Positions 49,002-57,934 of a DNA stretch of 64,000 bases are shown piece after piece. Source of the stretch: Myxococcales bacterium (GTDB taxonomy: Bacteria; Myxococcota_A; Polyangia; Fen-1088); NCBI GenBank assembly GCA_022184915.1, contig JAGTJU010000005.1, positions 434,001-498,000 of the forward strand, read 5' to 3'. The number at the start of each line of letters is the position of its first letter. Positions within the stretch are counted from its first letter, which is position 1. The notes under the pieces were generated by a model. That model was not told the DNA's origin and ran no database searches. It was given only the letters and a program-made list of their open reading frames with translations. The translations under genes and the position numbers were made by a program.

Positions 49002-50546
49002 TCAAGGAGAAGGTCTCACCACCAGGCATCGAGGGTCTTCCAGATCATCGGCGCCGAGCGGTGCGAGGCCCACGGTGACCACGCGGGACCGCTTCGGCAG
49101 CAAGACTTCGGCCGTGCGATACCCCGCCTTCTGCACGAAGAGCCTCTCTTCCCCCGGGGAAGGCCCCGGAAATACGAAGGGCGTTCGCCCGAGAACCGTC
49201 AAATCCTTGACGGTGCAGAGCGAGGCGCCCGGCGGGGTGGACTCGATGCGGATCGCCTGGCGTACAGGACGGCGCGCGGGCGTATCGGCGCGCAGCACGG
49301 GCGCCACAGAAGCGACGCGCGGAACTGCCCGGGGCGGTGCTGCGGGTGTGGGCCTTACCACGGGCGCCAGCGCGGGCGGGGTGACGAAAGCCCCCCGAAG
49401 GGAAGGCGCCTCCCCCGGCGCCCCAGCGGCGCGGACCTCGACGCGCGCCCGCGGGGGACGACTGCGCGCCATCCAGACCGCGGACGCAAAAACGAGCCCC
49501 GCAACCAGCGCTCCGTACGCAGCGGCTCTTCGCCAGCCGCCGCGCCGCTCTTGCTCTTCGCCCCCGGCCAACGCGGCTTGCAGCGCAGACGAAAAGCGCC
49601 CGACATCCTCGAACCTTTCACCGGGTGCGGACGAAAGTCCTCGGGCAAGCACGGCATCGAGGGCCGGGGGCAGGCCAGGGCGCAGGGTCGACGCGGACGG
49701 GGGCGCGCCTTTGAGCTGGGCTTCTATGAGCTGGCGGAGCGACTGGGCGGTGTAGGGCGGGCGGCCCGTCAGAAGCTCGTAAGCCACGGCCGCCAGCGCG
49801 TACTGGTCCGAGTGCACCGTCTCTTGACCGTGCTGGCCCAAACATTCCGGCGCCATGTAGAGCGGCGTTCCGACCAACATGCCGCTGCTCGTGAGCGCCG
49901 GGTCGAGGCCCGCGCCCTCGCCCCCCTTCGCCAGCCCAAAATCGAGAACCTTCACGAAACAGGCCCCCTCAGGCCTTCGGCAGAGAAAGAGATTGTCGGG
50001 CTTCAGATCCCGGTGAACGATGTGGCGCGCATGCACCGCCTCGAGGGCGCTCGCGGTCTGAGCGACGATCTCTCCTACCTCGTCGAGGCCCATCGGGCCC
50101 TCGCGTGCGAGCCGCGCGCCCACGGTCTCGCCTTCCAAAAGTTCCATGAGGAGGTAAGGCGCGCCTTCTGGCAAGCGCCCCTGATCCAGCACATCCACGA
50201 TGTGAGCGTGGCGAATCGAGGCGCAGGCACGCGCCTCGTTGAAAAAGCGCTGGATGTCCTTGGCGGTGGGGGCGTTCGAGATGACCTTCACCGCCGCGCG
50301 TCGGCCCATGTCCGGATGAACGGCCGCATACACGACCCCCATGGCGCCCGCTCCAAGCCGACGCTCCACCACGTAGTTGCCCACCTGACGTCCCACGAAC
50401 TCATCTACCACTTCGTCTCGAAGCGCTTCGAGCGCCTCGGCACACACGACACACGTTGCGATGTGAAAGGACAGCCGCCCCTGATCGCTCACCCCCATCC
50501 GGTTGGCTGAATAATCGAGCAGCTCGTCTTCCGAGGGGCACAGCAT
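49002..50546 (-). CDS. Ser/Thr protein kinase with N-terminal anti-sigma-type zinc motif
   Basis: 514 aa from the ATG at 50546; the frame opens upstream to 50894 but those residues overlap the divergent gene. Residues 28-35 read HIATCVVC, the HxxxCxxC signature of zinc-binding anti-sigma factors. The kinase domain follows at about 58-335: GAGAMG loop, Lys87 (AAVKV), HRD 178-180 and DFG 202-204, all catalytic residues present. A membrane helix at about 355-375 (AYGALVAGLVFASAVW) leads to a Pro/Ala-rich region and a C-terminal PEGA-like domain (IRIESTPPGASL, FVFPGPSPGEERLFV). First gene of the operon with the TPR/barrel protein and the sigma factor, suggesting kinase-controlled sigma release. 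Confidence 0.8.
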   Translation of the reverse strand: MLCPSEDELLDYSANRMGVSDQGRLSFHIATCVVCAEALEALRDEVVDEFVGRQVGNYVVERRLGAGAMGVVYAAVHPDMGRRAAVKVISNAPTAKDIQRFFNEARACASIRHAHIVDVLDQGRLPEGAPYLLMELLEGETVGARLAREGPMGLDEVGEIVAQTASALEAVHARHIVHRDLKPDNLFLCRRPEGACFVKVLDFGLAKGGEGAGLDPALTSSGMLVGTPLYMAPECLGQHGQETVHSDQYALAAVAYELLTGRPPYTAQSLRQLIEAQLKGAPPSASTLRPGLPPALDAVLARGLSSAPGERFEDVGRFSSALQAALAGGEEQERRGGWRRAAAYGALVAGLVFASAVWMARSRPPRARVEVRAAGAPGEAPSLRGAFVTPPALAPVVRPTPAAPPRAVPRVASVAPVLRADTPARRPVRQAIRIESTPPGASLCTVKDLTVLGRTPFVFPGPSPGEERLFVQKAGYRTAEVLLPKRSRVVTVGLAPLGADDLEDPRCLVVRPSP

Positions 50547-50685
50547 CGCGCGTGAAAGCGCTGCATTGTAGCCGGATCTGCCCCCATCTGCCCCAACGCG
50601 GCGAGCCTCGTTCTCTTGTCCCGGCGCTTTGCCCGGAGGCATTCGAGGCCTGCATTTGGGAATTCCTCGGCAATACTTGGGGCGC

Positions 50686-52053
50686 ATGAAGGAATCCCGC
50701 CCTCCGTTCCTGCTGCGTGCGCTCGTCATCTCCTGGGCGCTCGTGAGCGCCGGTCTCGCGGGCTGCCTCGCCGACGACAAGCTGGCCTCCGAGCGCCAGA
50801 ACTTCACCTCCGACGCGCCCGCAACGCGCGCAAACCCGATGGATCCCCTCGCACGAGCCTGTGGTCCCGAGCTGCCGCCTTCCCCCCATCTCACGCGGCG
50901 GCCCTACCTGGCGGCGCAGGACGAAACGACCATGAAGGTGTTGTGGACCGCCCCCGAGGGCGGCGGCCAGGTCACTTTACGCCTCACGCGACCCGGCACC
51001 GACGAACTCGAGACCGCGCGCGCCGCGCGCGACCCCAGCGCCCGACCGGTGTACGGATCTCCGCTTTATGGCGCGACCGTATCGAATCTCGCCCCTGACG
51101 CGCTCTACTGTTACGAGCTGCACCTCGACGGCACCCCTATCGCGCGCGCAGGGTTTCGCACGCCTCCTCTGCCCGACCGCGAAGAGCCCGTGCGCTTCGT
51201 GGCCTTCGGCGACTCGGGCGATGGGGGCAACAGCCAAGCCGCGGTGCTGGCTCAGATGCACACGGTGCCCTTCGATTTCATGATTCACGTGGGCGACATC
51301 GCCTACGACACGGGCACAAGGGTCGAGTTCGAGAAGAACTTCTTCGACGTTTACGCCGACCTTTTGGCGCGGTTTCCCATGTTCCCTGCCAGTGGCAACC
51401 ACGAGTACGAAACGGAAGCAGCGGCACCCTTCCGTGAGGTGTTCGCCCTGCCTGAAAACGGTGGCCCCGAGGGGCGCGAGCGTTGGTATTCCTTCGACTG
51501 GGGCCCCGTGCACTTCGTGGTGCTCGACACCGAGCTTCAGGGTCCCACGCAGGCAGCGTGGCTCGATGCGGACCTGGCGGCCGCGAAGCGCCCCTGGACC
51601 ATCGTCTACGGTCACCGCCCCCCATTTTCTTCAGCGAAACGCGGGGGTGACGAGAAGTTCCGCACGCACTTCGTGCCCGTGCTCGAAAAACACCGTGTTC
51701 CCCTGGTGCTGAGTGGCCACGAGCATCACTACGAGCGCATCCAGACCAAAAACGGGGTGAACTATGTCGTGACGGGCGGAGGTGGGCGTCACCTGCGGGG
51801 CATTCAGCCCCGGGCCGATGCGGCCTATGCGGAGTCCGTTTTGCATTTCGTCTCGGCGTCCGTCACCCCCCATCGGCTCGAGCTGCATGCGATCGATGCT
51901 TCGGGTCGCGAGTTCGATGCGCTCGTGCTCTCGCGCGAGGCCACGGCGTCGATGTTGCAGGGTAGCCGACCATGCTCCTTTGGTTCGTCGAGACACTCTT
52001 TGGGGCAAAGATCAAACCCAACGAGCGACGGCTCGTCGCGCTTTTGGCGTTGA
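50686..52053 (+). CDS. Metallophosphoesterase lipoprotein, purple-acid-phosphatase-like
   Basis: 455 aa from the ATG at 50686 (signal peptide, lipobox SAGLAGCLA). A fibronectin-like N-domain at about 70-160 (RRPYLAAQDETTMKVLWTAP, LAPDALYCYELHLDG) precedes a calcineurin-like phosphoesterase: FVAFGDSGDGG, HVGDIAYDTG, SGNHEYETE, YGHRPPF and LSGHEHHYER. These are the metal ligands D...GD...GNH(E)...H...GHxH. Layout is that of purple acid phosphatase-like enzymes. The last 33 residues (from MLQGSRPCSFG) overlap the next gene by 82 bp and look unlike coding sequence; the native protein may end near LSREATAS. Confidence 0.8.
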   Translation: MKESRPPFLLRALVISWALVSAGLAGCLADDKLASERQNFTSDAPATRANPMDPLARACGPELPPSPHLTRRPYLAAQDETTMKVLWTAPEGGGQVTLRLTRPGTDELETARAARDPSARPVYGSPLYGATVSNLAPDALYCYELHLDGTPIARAGFRTPPLPDREEPVRFVAFGDSGDGGNSQAAVLAQMHTVPFDFMIHVGDIAYDTGTRVEFEKNFFDVYADLLARFPMFPASGNHEYETEAAAPFREVFALPENGGPEGRERWYSFDWGPVHFVVLDTELQGPTQAAWLDADLAAAKRPWTIVYGHRPPFSSAKRGGDEKFRTHFVPVLEKHRVPLVLSGHEHHYERIQTKNGVNYVVTGGGGRHLRGIQPRADAAYAESVLHFVSASVTPHRLELHAIDASGREFDALVLSREATASMLQGSRPCSFGSSRHSLGQRSNPTSDGSSRFWR

Positions 52054-53315
52054 ACCTCTTTTTGGTCCTCAGCGTCTACTACATCCTCAAGGTCGTCCGC
52101 GAACCCCTGATCCTGCTCGAGGGCGGGGTCGCGATGCGGAACGCGGCCCGGGGCGCGCAAGCGGGGCTGCTCCTCTTTCTCGTGCCGCTTTACGGTCGGC
52201 TGCTCAACCGGCGCCCGCCCCGCACGATCGTGACGCGGGTGCTGTTCGGGTTTCTGCTCTCGATGCTGGCCTTCCCGCTTCTGTCCTGGTGGGGCGTGCC
52301 GGTGGGCTTTGCCTTCTTCGTGTGGCTTGGCATCTTCAGCATCACGGTTTTGGCTCAGCTGTGGTCCTTGGCGAACGATCTGTTCAGCGAAGAGGCGGGC
52401 AAGCGGGTTTTTTCGATCGTGGCCGCAGGGGGAACGCTGGGCGGCCTGCTGGGAGCCCAGCTGGTGGCGTTTCTGACACGCTGGCTGGATCCCATGCAGC
52501 TCGTTGTGCTGGCCGCCCTGATCTTCAGCCTCTGCGTGCTGCTCACCCGGGCCATCTGCGCGCTCGCCGACACGCTCGCCCCGGACGCCCGCCTGGCGAA
52601 CGCCGAGGCGTCTACTACGAGCGCCCACGGCGGGTTCACGTTGATCCTGCGTGATCCGTACCTCTTGCTGATCGCGGGCAGCGTGATCCTTCTCAACCTG
52701 GTCAACACCACGGGCGATCAGGTGCTCGCCATGATCGTACAGACACAGAGCGCGGCGCTCGGCAGCGAGGATCGCGAGCAGTTTCTGATGGAGTTTTATG
52801 CTTCGTTTCAAACCTGGGTGGGTCTGCTCACGGCGCTCATGCAGGTACTGACGGTGGCCCGCATCGTGCGGACGGCAGGGATGCGCACGGCGCTCCTGGC
52901 GGTGCCGGTGCTTGCCTTCGGGGGCTACGGCGCCCTCGCGCTCTTTCCCGCTTTGGGCCTCATCCGTGTGCTCAAGATCGTGGAGAACAGCGCCGGCTAT
53001 TCTCTGCAAAACACGGTGCAGCAGATGCTGTTTTTGCCCACGTCGCGCGGCGCAAAGTACAAGGCCAAGTCTGCCACGGACACCTTCTTCGTGCGCCTGG
53101 GTGACCTCTGTTCCTGGGCCCTGGTCACGGTGGCCTTGGCTGCCGGGTGGGGCACCACCACCTTGGCGCTGGTGAACGTGGCGGTGGCAGCGCTCTGGGT
53201 GCTGGTGGCCGCGCTGCTGGGACGAGGCTATGCGGCCAACGCCGCTCGTCGGCGGGCGCCGGTGCCCCACGGTCCCTGGCTGGGTCTCGCCCCGGCGGTG
53301 TCGCCGAAGCGTTGA
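51972..53315 (+). CDS. ATP/ADP-translocase-like (Npt1-type) membrane transporter
   Basis: 447 aa with about ten to twelve hydrophobic helices. Motifs of the nucleotide carrier family: YYILKVVREPLILLEGG, AQAGLLLFLVPLYGRLLNR and WSLANDLFSEEAGKRVFSIV. The family includes the ATP/ADP exchangers of chlamydiae and plastids, but free-living bacteria carry many members with unknown substrate, often fused to or beside cyclic nucleotide-binding domains. No such domain is present here. The gene starts 82 bases before the phosphoesterase stop, in another frame, suggesting translational coupling. Nucleotide transport is possible, not shown. Confidence 0.7.
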   Translation: MLLWFVETLFGAKIKPNERRLVALLALNLFLVLSVYYILKVVREPLILLEGGVAMRNAARGAQAGLLLFLVPLYGRLLNRRPPRTIVTRVLFGFLLSMLAFPLLSWWGVPVGFAFFVWLGIFSITVLAQLWSLANDLFSEEAGKRVFSIVAAGGTLGGLLGAQLVAFLTRWLDPMQLVVLAALIFSLCVLLTRAICALADTLAPDARLANAEASTTSAHGGFTLILRDPYLLLIAGSVILLNLVNTTGDQVLAMIVQTQSAALGSEDREQFLMEFYASFQTWVGLLTALMQVLTVARIVRTAGMRTALLAVPVLAFGGYGALALFPALGLIRVLKIVENSAGYSLQNTVQQMLFLPTSRGAKYKAKSATDTFFVRLGDLCSWALVTVALAAGWGTTTLALVNVAVAALWVLVAALLGRGYAANAARRRAPVPHGPWLGLAPAVSPKR

Positions 53316-53326
53316 AGCCACCAAGG

Positions 53327-53349
53327 GCCCCGTTTACGAAGGCCGGGGC
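53327..53349. terminator. Weak hairpin between convergent genes
   Basis: GCCCCG (53327-53332) with CGGGGC (53344-53349). Lies between the transporter stop at 53315 and the phosphofructokinase stop at 53394. Confidence 0.3.
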
Positions 53350-53393
53350 ACCCCGAACCCTTTCAGGCTCGCGAGCGCCCCTCGCCGCCGGCT

Positions 53394-54632
53394 CTAGTGC
53401 TCGCCGTCCTTCTTTGCGAGCCGTGCGCCCTTTGGCTGATCGATGGCAGCCAGGAGTTCATTGAACCAGGGCTCGTCGATGTTGAAGGGCTTGCCCCCGC
53501 GAATGCGCTCGAACTCGATGGCGCGCAGGCGGCCACGGTCTTCGTCATGGCCAATCACGCCCGGCTCGCCCCGCAAGCCACACTCGACCGCGTGGTCGAC
53601 CATGCTCTTGATGAGACGCAGATCGTCGACGTTGGCGGCCGCACTGCGGGCGAAGTAACCCGACTTCTGCACCAACGTCTTCTCGGCGCCGATGAGCTTC
53701 GCAAACTGCTGCGAAAACCACTTGCCCACGTTGACCGCATCGAGCTTGGGATGGCCAAAGGCATCCCGGGGAACGGACTCGCCTCGCGATTCGAGCTCGC
53801 GGATGATTTGATCCACGCAGGCGCCTTCGGAGACGAAGATGTTCACGCAGTCCTGCTGGTCCATCACCTTGCGAAGGCGCGCGGCCTCGCTGTCGAGATC
53901 GACGTTCATTTCGGGGATGAACACGGCGTCCACGTCGAGGTGCGAGCGGTCGAGGTTGAAGCCGATGGGGAAGGCGCGGCGCTGCAGGCGTTCGCGGTAG
54001 ACCTTGGCGGTGTACGCGGTCAGCCACCCACAGTTGCGCCCCATCACCTCGTGAATGATGAGCGTGCGCGGGTTGGCAGATTGCTCGTTGACCAGATTCT
54101 CGAAGTAAACGGCGCCCTGTTCGGCGGCCGTCCACGCGCCGAGCGACTGCTTGATGGGAAAAACATCGTTGTCGATGGTCTTGGGCAGGCCCACCACCGT
54201 CAGAGCGTAGCCATTCTTCTTCAGGTACGCGGCCAGGTCGGCAGCGGTGGTGTTCGTGTCGTCGCCCCCCACGGTGTGCAGGATGGTCACGCCATCAGAC
54301 TCGAGTTGACGCGCGGCAACCTCGAGGGCCGATTGCCCGGGCTTGATGAGCCCCCGCTTGACGCAGTCGTCGGTGTTCGTGAGCTTGACGCGGCTGTTGC
54401 CGATGGGGCTGCCCCCGTGGCTGTGCAGGATGTGGGCACCCTGGCGGGTGGATGCGTTGACCACGACGCTTTGGCCGAGCAAAAGGCCTTTGTAGCCGTT
54501 GAGGTAGGCCACGATCTCCACTTCGGGAGCCAGCTCGGTGTAGCGCTCGATCAAGCCGCCCACGGCGGACGAAAGACAGGGCGCCAGGCCGCCCGCCGTC
54601 AAAATGCCGACTTTCTGATTGGTGACGTTCAC
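53394..54632 (-). CDS. pfp: Pyrophosphate-dependent 6-phosphofructokinase
   Basis: 412 aa from the GTG at 54632, which has GGAGG five bases upstream; a TTG at 54644 is the only longer start. Motifs of the PFK family in order: GILTAGGLAPCLS (phosphate loop), TVGGDDTN, GLPKTIDNDVF, MGRNCGWLTAYTA and PEMNVD. The GGDD sequence, with Asp where ATP-dependent enzymes have Gly, marks the PPi-dependent type. It converts fructose 6-phosphate and PPi to fructose 1,6-bisphosphate and Pi reversibly. The enzyme is probably cytoplasmic and monocistronic. Confidence 0.9.
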   Translation of the reverse strand: MNVTNQKVGILTAGGLAPCLSSAVGGLIERYTELAPEVEIVAYLNGYKGLLLGQSVVVNASTRQGAHILHSHGGSPIGNSRVKLTNTDDCVKRGLIKPGQSALEVAARQLESDGVTILHTVGGDDTNTTAADLAAYLKKNGYALTVVGLPKTIDNDVFPIKQSLGAWTAAEQGAVYFENLVNEQSANPRTLIIHEVMGRNCGWLTAYTAKVYRERLQRRAFPIGFNLDRSHLDVDAVFIPEMNVDLDSEAARLRKVMDQQDCVNIFVSEGACVDQIIRELESRGESVPRDAFGHPKLDAVNVGKWFSQQFAKLIGAEKTLVQKSGYFARSAAANVDDLRLIKSMVDHAVECGLRGEPGVIGHDEDRGRLRAIEFERIRGGKPFNIDEPWFNELLAAIDQPKGARLAKKDGEH

Positions 54633-54829
54633 GGAATCCTCCAAAGCTGCGTGGACCGCCCGAGGAGGCTGCCCCTTGCGTGAAAAAACGCGCGCATTTT
54701 ACCACCGCGCACTCACACCGCTCCAGATTTAGGGGCCTCGGCTTACGTTTTCTTCCGTGGAAGGCCCCGTCGTTTCCATGGGACGATGCGTTATCAACGT
54801 GCCGGCCGCTTCAGGGCCCGGAACCTCGG

Positions 54830-55864
54830 CTAGTGAACTTCACCCAGAACGTCCGCCTTGCGGGCGCCTCGCCCTCCCCTGGGTTCATCGACGCCCACCG
54901 TCGAGTCGCGCGCGGTTTGGGCCTCGAGCTCTGCGTTCAGCTCCGCACCAAGAAGGATCACGAAGGCCGAGATGAAGAGCCACAACATCAAGACGATGAC
55001 GCCCGCGAGCGCACCGTAGCTTTGGGCGTACGAGCCAAAGTTCTCGACGTAGAGGGAAAACCCAATCGACGCTGCGATCCAGAGCAACGTGGCGATGCCG
55101 GAGCCCCACGTCACCCATCGCAGCTTGGCACGCTTCCGGTTCGGCGCGTACCGATAGAGCAACGCAAGCCCACCTGTCACCAGAAGTGCCAAGACAGGCC
55201 AGCGGCCCCACTGCACGGCCGCACGCCCCACCGCGCCCAGGCCGATGAACCCCAGCAGGGCCGGGGCCAACGCCACCAACGCCAGCGCCACCACCACAGC
55301 CACGATGAGGCCGAAGGTAAAAACCACGGCCAAAGCCCGCGCCTTGACGAACCCGCGATCGCGTTCGTCATAGGCGATGTTGATCGCCTCCATCATGTTC
55401 GCCGTGCCGCTCGAAGCGGTCCACAAAGCCCCGACGATGCCCAAAACCGCCCCCCATCCCAAAGTGTTTCGAGGGCGTTGCACGAGAGCTTCCAGCTGAC
55501 CGCCGATGACCGTGCGCGCCTCATTGGGTAGTACAGCCGAGAGCGCCTGGATCTGCGCCTCGACCTCGGCGGGCGAGAACACCAGCCCGTAGACCGAAAC
55601 GAGCGCAATCAGCGCCGGAAAGATGGCAAGCATCGCGTAGAACGCCACGCCGGCCGCGATGATCGTCATGTGATCTGCGTCGAGCTGTTTCTTCACCCGG
55701 ACGAGCGTGTCCTTCCAACCCCGCAGGGGAATGCCACCAGGCGACTCGGCATCGCGCCCATGGCGCCGATCCCGCTGCCGCCACTGCGCAGGCTCGATCA
55801 CGTCCGTCTCCTTGGCGGGCCGGTGCGGCCCCGGGGTCCCTGTGCTGCCCTCGCGATGCTCCAT
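54830..55864 (-). CDS. YihY/BrkB family membrane protein
   Basis: 344 aa from the ATG at 55864, five bases after GGGAG; the frame opens at a TTG at 55879. Typical family motifs: AAGVAFYAMLAIFPALIALV, LWTASSGTANMMEAINIAYD, YRYAPNRKR and GALAGVIVLMLWLFISAFVI, ending in LGAELNAELE. Six membrane helices are expected. The family was once called ribonuclease BN in error and its substrate is unsettled. N- and C-terminal tails are hydrophilic. It lies 198 bp upstream of pfp and 90 bp from a small membrane-protein gene on the same strand. Confidence 0.85.
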   Translation of the reverse strand: MEHREGSTGTPGPHRPAKETDVIEPAQWRQRDRRHGRDAESPGGIPLRGWKDTLVRVKKQLDADHMTIIAAGVAFYAMLAIFPALIALVSVYGLVFSPAEVEAQIQALSAVLPNEARTVIGGQLEALVQRPRNTLGWGAVLGIVGALWTASSGTANMMEAINIAYDERDRGFVKARALAVVFTFGLIVAVVVALALVALAPALLGFIGLGAVGRAAVQWGRWPVLALLVTGGLALLYRYAPNRKRAKLRWVTWGSGIATLLWIAASIGFSLYVENFGSYAQSYGALAGVIVLMLWLFISAFVILLGAELNAELEAQTARDSTVGVDEPRGGRGARKADVLGEVH

Positions 55865-55953
55865 CTCCGCTCCCTTCAACGCCGCCTGCCGTTGGCTCCG
55901 GTGAATTCAAAATCCGGGCCAACGACAGGTGCCGCGCGGGCGACGCGCGGGCG

Positions 55954-56172
55954 TCAGCAGTAGTCGAGGGGTGGCAGCACGCCCCTGGGATCCGGCGTGC
56001 AGCGGAGCTGCTGCTCGACCCGCTCGAGCGCCTCCATGTCGATGTCCTCCGCCGCAGGATCTCCCCACCCGACGACGACCACCATGAGGACCGCCACCAC
56101 CACGCCTCCCGCGGCAATGACGGCCCGATCCCACGATTGCACCAGCTTTCGATTTGCCCAGATCGGTTTCAT
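55954..56172 (-). CDS. Small single-span membrane protein
   Basis: 72 aa. A strong Shine-Dalgarno (AGGAGGT) lies seven bases before the ATG at 56172, which is why I choose this start over the longer frame to 56331. One hydrophobic helix, AVIAAGGVVVAVLMVVVVGW, is followed by an acidic stretch (EDIDMEALERVEQQ) and a short Cys-containing C-terminus (CTPDPRGVLPPLDYC). Not recognised. It precedes brkB on the same strand. Confidence 0.65.
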   Translation of the reverse strand: MKPIWANRKLVQSWDRAVIAAGGVVVAVLMVVVVGWGDPAAEDIDMEALERVEQQLRCTPDPRGVLPPLDYC

Positions 56173-56382
56173 TGGCTGACCTCCTGATCGACAGCTTGCT
56201 GCAAAGGCCCGGCCAGCGCCGATAGATAGTCTCGATGGGTTCGCTTGGCCCAAACCTTGCGCACCCGGGACGCTGGCGGGGCACCACGAACTCCCGGGGC
56301 TCGTTGAGGCGACACGACGACCAAAGAGCAAGCTCGCGTCATTGACATGTGCACGAGCGCGTCGTTAGCTAAGCGTCAAATC

Positions 56383-57231
56383 ATGACGTCTGGTGCCGCG
56401 AGTCTTTGGGTTTCCGTTCTGTCCGTGGCCTCGGTTGCCTCCCTTTCCGGCTGCGCCACAGAGCGGCTGTCACAACAGGGAAGTACCGTTTTCGCCGATC
56501 TTTCGCCGCCCACGAGTGCGGGATACGCGCCCGGCCAATGTGTTCCGCGGGGAACGGTGGTTGGCAAGGGTGGTGGGTCCTTCGGCGGCGCGCTCGTATC
56601 GAACGAAGCTCTCGTCGAGTTCGCGATGAACGACATTCGTAACAAAGCGGCAACTTTGGGAGCCAACTATGTCCACTACGCTGCGCCTCAATTCGGCACA
56701 TCGGGCGGACAGGGCGGCTCCGACGTCAGCAGCGCGATGATCACGGGCACGGCTTTTCAGTGCAACGGGCCCCGCAACGCGCAGGCGGCGCGCGACGCCG
56801 TCACGCCAACAACAGCCGCCGCCGGCAGCGCCAAGGTGAATCAATTCAAGGGCCCAGGCGGAGAACGCATGTACGCGGTGAAGTTCGACTTCACCGGTCT
56901 GGTGATGAACGTTTCGTTCAGAGCCACTCACCCCGGCCTCGCCTTCTGGGAGGTCCTCGCGTCGAACCCCGCAGAGAAGAGGGCCTGCAAGTCGGTGCTC
57001 GCGGTGGATGGCGTCGCAAAGGCCTACACGTTTCAGGAAACGAAGGATACGAGACTCTTTTTCTCGATGTCCATCGAAGACCTAGAGGGCATCGGAGCGG
57101 CCAAAAGGGTTGCGGGTCGCATCTGCGATCTGGATTGGCGACTCGACGCTCAACAGAGCGCAGACCTCGAGGAGTTCGTCCTGCGGGTTCGCGAAGAGCG
57201 CGTCTTGCTGCAGGCGAATGCAGGGGGCTAA
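56383..57231 (+). CDS. Lipoprotein with DUF4156-like N-terminal domain
   Basis: 282 aa from the ATG at 56383; the frame can be extended to 56347. Signal peptide and lipobox VASLSGCAT. The region VGKGGGSFGGALVSNEALVE and MNDIRNKAATLGANYVHY, with a GTAFQCN end, matches the small DUF4156-type lipoprotein fold. After a Ala/Thr linker at about 130-150, a second beta-rich domain of about 130 residues (MYAVKFDFTGLVMNVSF, LAFWEVLASNPAEK) is not recognised. Both halves look secreted. It is transcribed alone, divergent from the small membrane-protein gene and converging on the ABM gene. Confidence 0.65.
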   Translation: MTSGAASLWVSVLSVASVASLSGCATERLSQQGSTVFADLSPPTSAGYAPGQCVPRGTVVGKGGGSFGGALVSNEALVEFAMNDIRNKAATLGANYVHYAAPQFGTSGGQGGSDVSSAMITGTAFQCNGPRNAQAARDAVTPTTAAAGSAKVNQFKGPGGERMYAVKFDFTGLVMNVSFRATHPGLAFWEVLASNPAEKRACKSVLAVDGVAKAYTFQETKDTRLFFSMSIEDLEGIGAAKRVAGRICDLDWRLDAQQSADLEEFVLRVREERVLLQANAGG

Positions 57232-57259
57232 GGCTGGGCTAATGCAGTCACCGAGCCGT

Positions 57260-57724
57260 TCACAGCCGGATGGGGAGGTGCTGCATACGAACGGACGCCT
57301 CGTCGATGGCCTCCATAAAGGCTCCAAACGCCGGCTCAGCCATCGCCTTTTCGGCGGCCTGTTGCGCCTCGGTCAGACTCTGCCAGCGGACGATGTCCAG
57401 ATAGCGACCGCCTTCATCGGGCCCGACGAGCGTGCGCGCCACGAACCCAGGCTGCTTCTCGAGCCAGGGCATGATGCCTTTGGCGCGGGCCGTCAGCGAG
57501 GCGACGTCGTGACCGCTGGCGAGCGTGAACGAAACGATTTCAAGGCAGGGGCTGAGTGGCTCGAGTGGCATTTTCTTGTCCTTGTTTTTCGTAGGTCTTT
57601 TTTGGCTTTGCCCGTCGTGCACGGGCGGGTGTGTCGGCGCCGCACGCCCGGTTGCCTGCCCCCCCCACACGAGACCAAGCATGAGGAAGACGAGGACCCT
57701 TTTTCGTGAAAGTCGGTTCGACAT
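57260..57724 (-). CDS. Exported ABM-fold (antibiotic biosynthesis monooxygenase-like) protein
   Basis: 154 aa from the ATG at 57724. Signal peptide RVLVFLMLGLVWGGQATG. Mature part after a Lys-rich linker reads LEIVSFTLASGHDVASLTAR, IMPWLEKQPGFVARTLVG, then DIVRWQSLTEAQQAAEKAM and FGAFMEAIDE. This is the ferredoxin-like ABM or stress-responsive dimeric alpha-beta barrel fold. Family members include monooxygenases and haem-degrading enzymes; no catalytic residue allows a choice here. Export is unusual for the family. Confidence 0.65.
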   Translation of the reverse strand: MSNRLSRKRVLVFLMLGLVWGGQATGRAAPTHPPVHDGQSQKRPTKNKDKKMPLEPLSPCLEIVSFTLASGHDVASLTARAKGIMPWLEKQPGFVARTLVGPDEGGRYLDIVRWQSLTEAQQAAEKAMAEPAFGAFMEAIDEASVRMQHLPIRL

Positions 57725-57934
57725 GGGTCCAAGGTAGTGAGAAAACATGCCAATACCTGTCATATTTGTTCCGCTCCGTGGTCACGCGGCGGACCGGGCG
57801 AGGCGTCTCGGCAGGCGGACACGCCAACGGGGAAGCCAAACGTCTCCACGCACTGTCACCGAGGTGTTGCGAGATGTGCGCTTGCGCTCGCGCCGGGCCC
57901 GCGCTCATGATGAGCGCGGACGGAGGAGATCGGC

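Noticed and set aside
50547-50894. 116-codon extension of the ZAS kinase
   Set aside because: It covers the start region of the divergent phosphoesterase and has low-complexity, Arg-rich residues; the ATG at 50546 gives the ZAS motif near the N-terminus.
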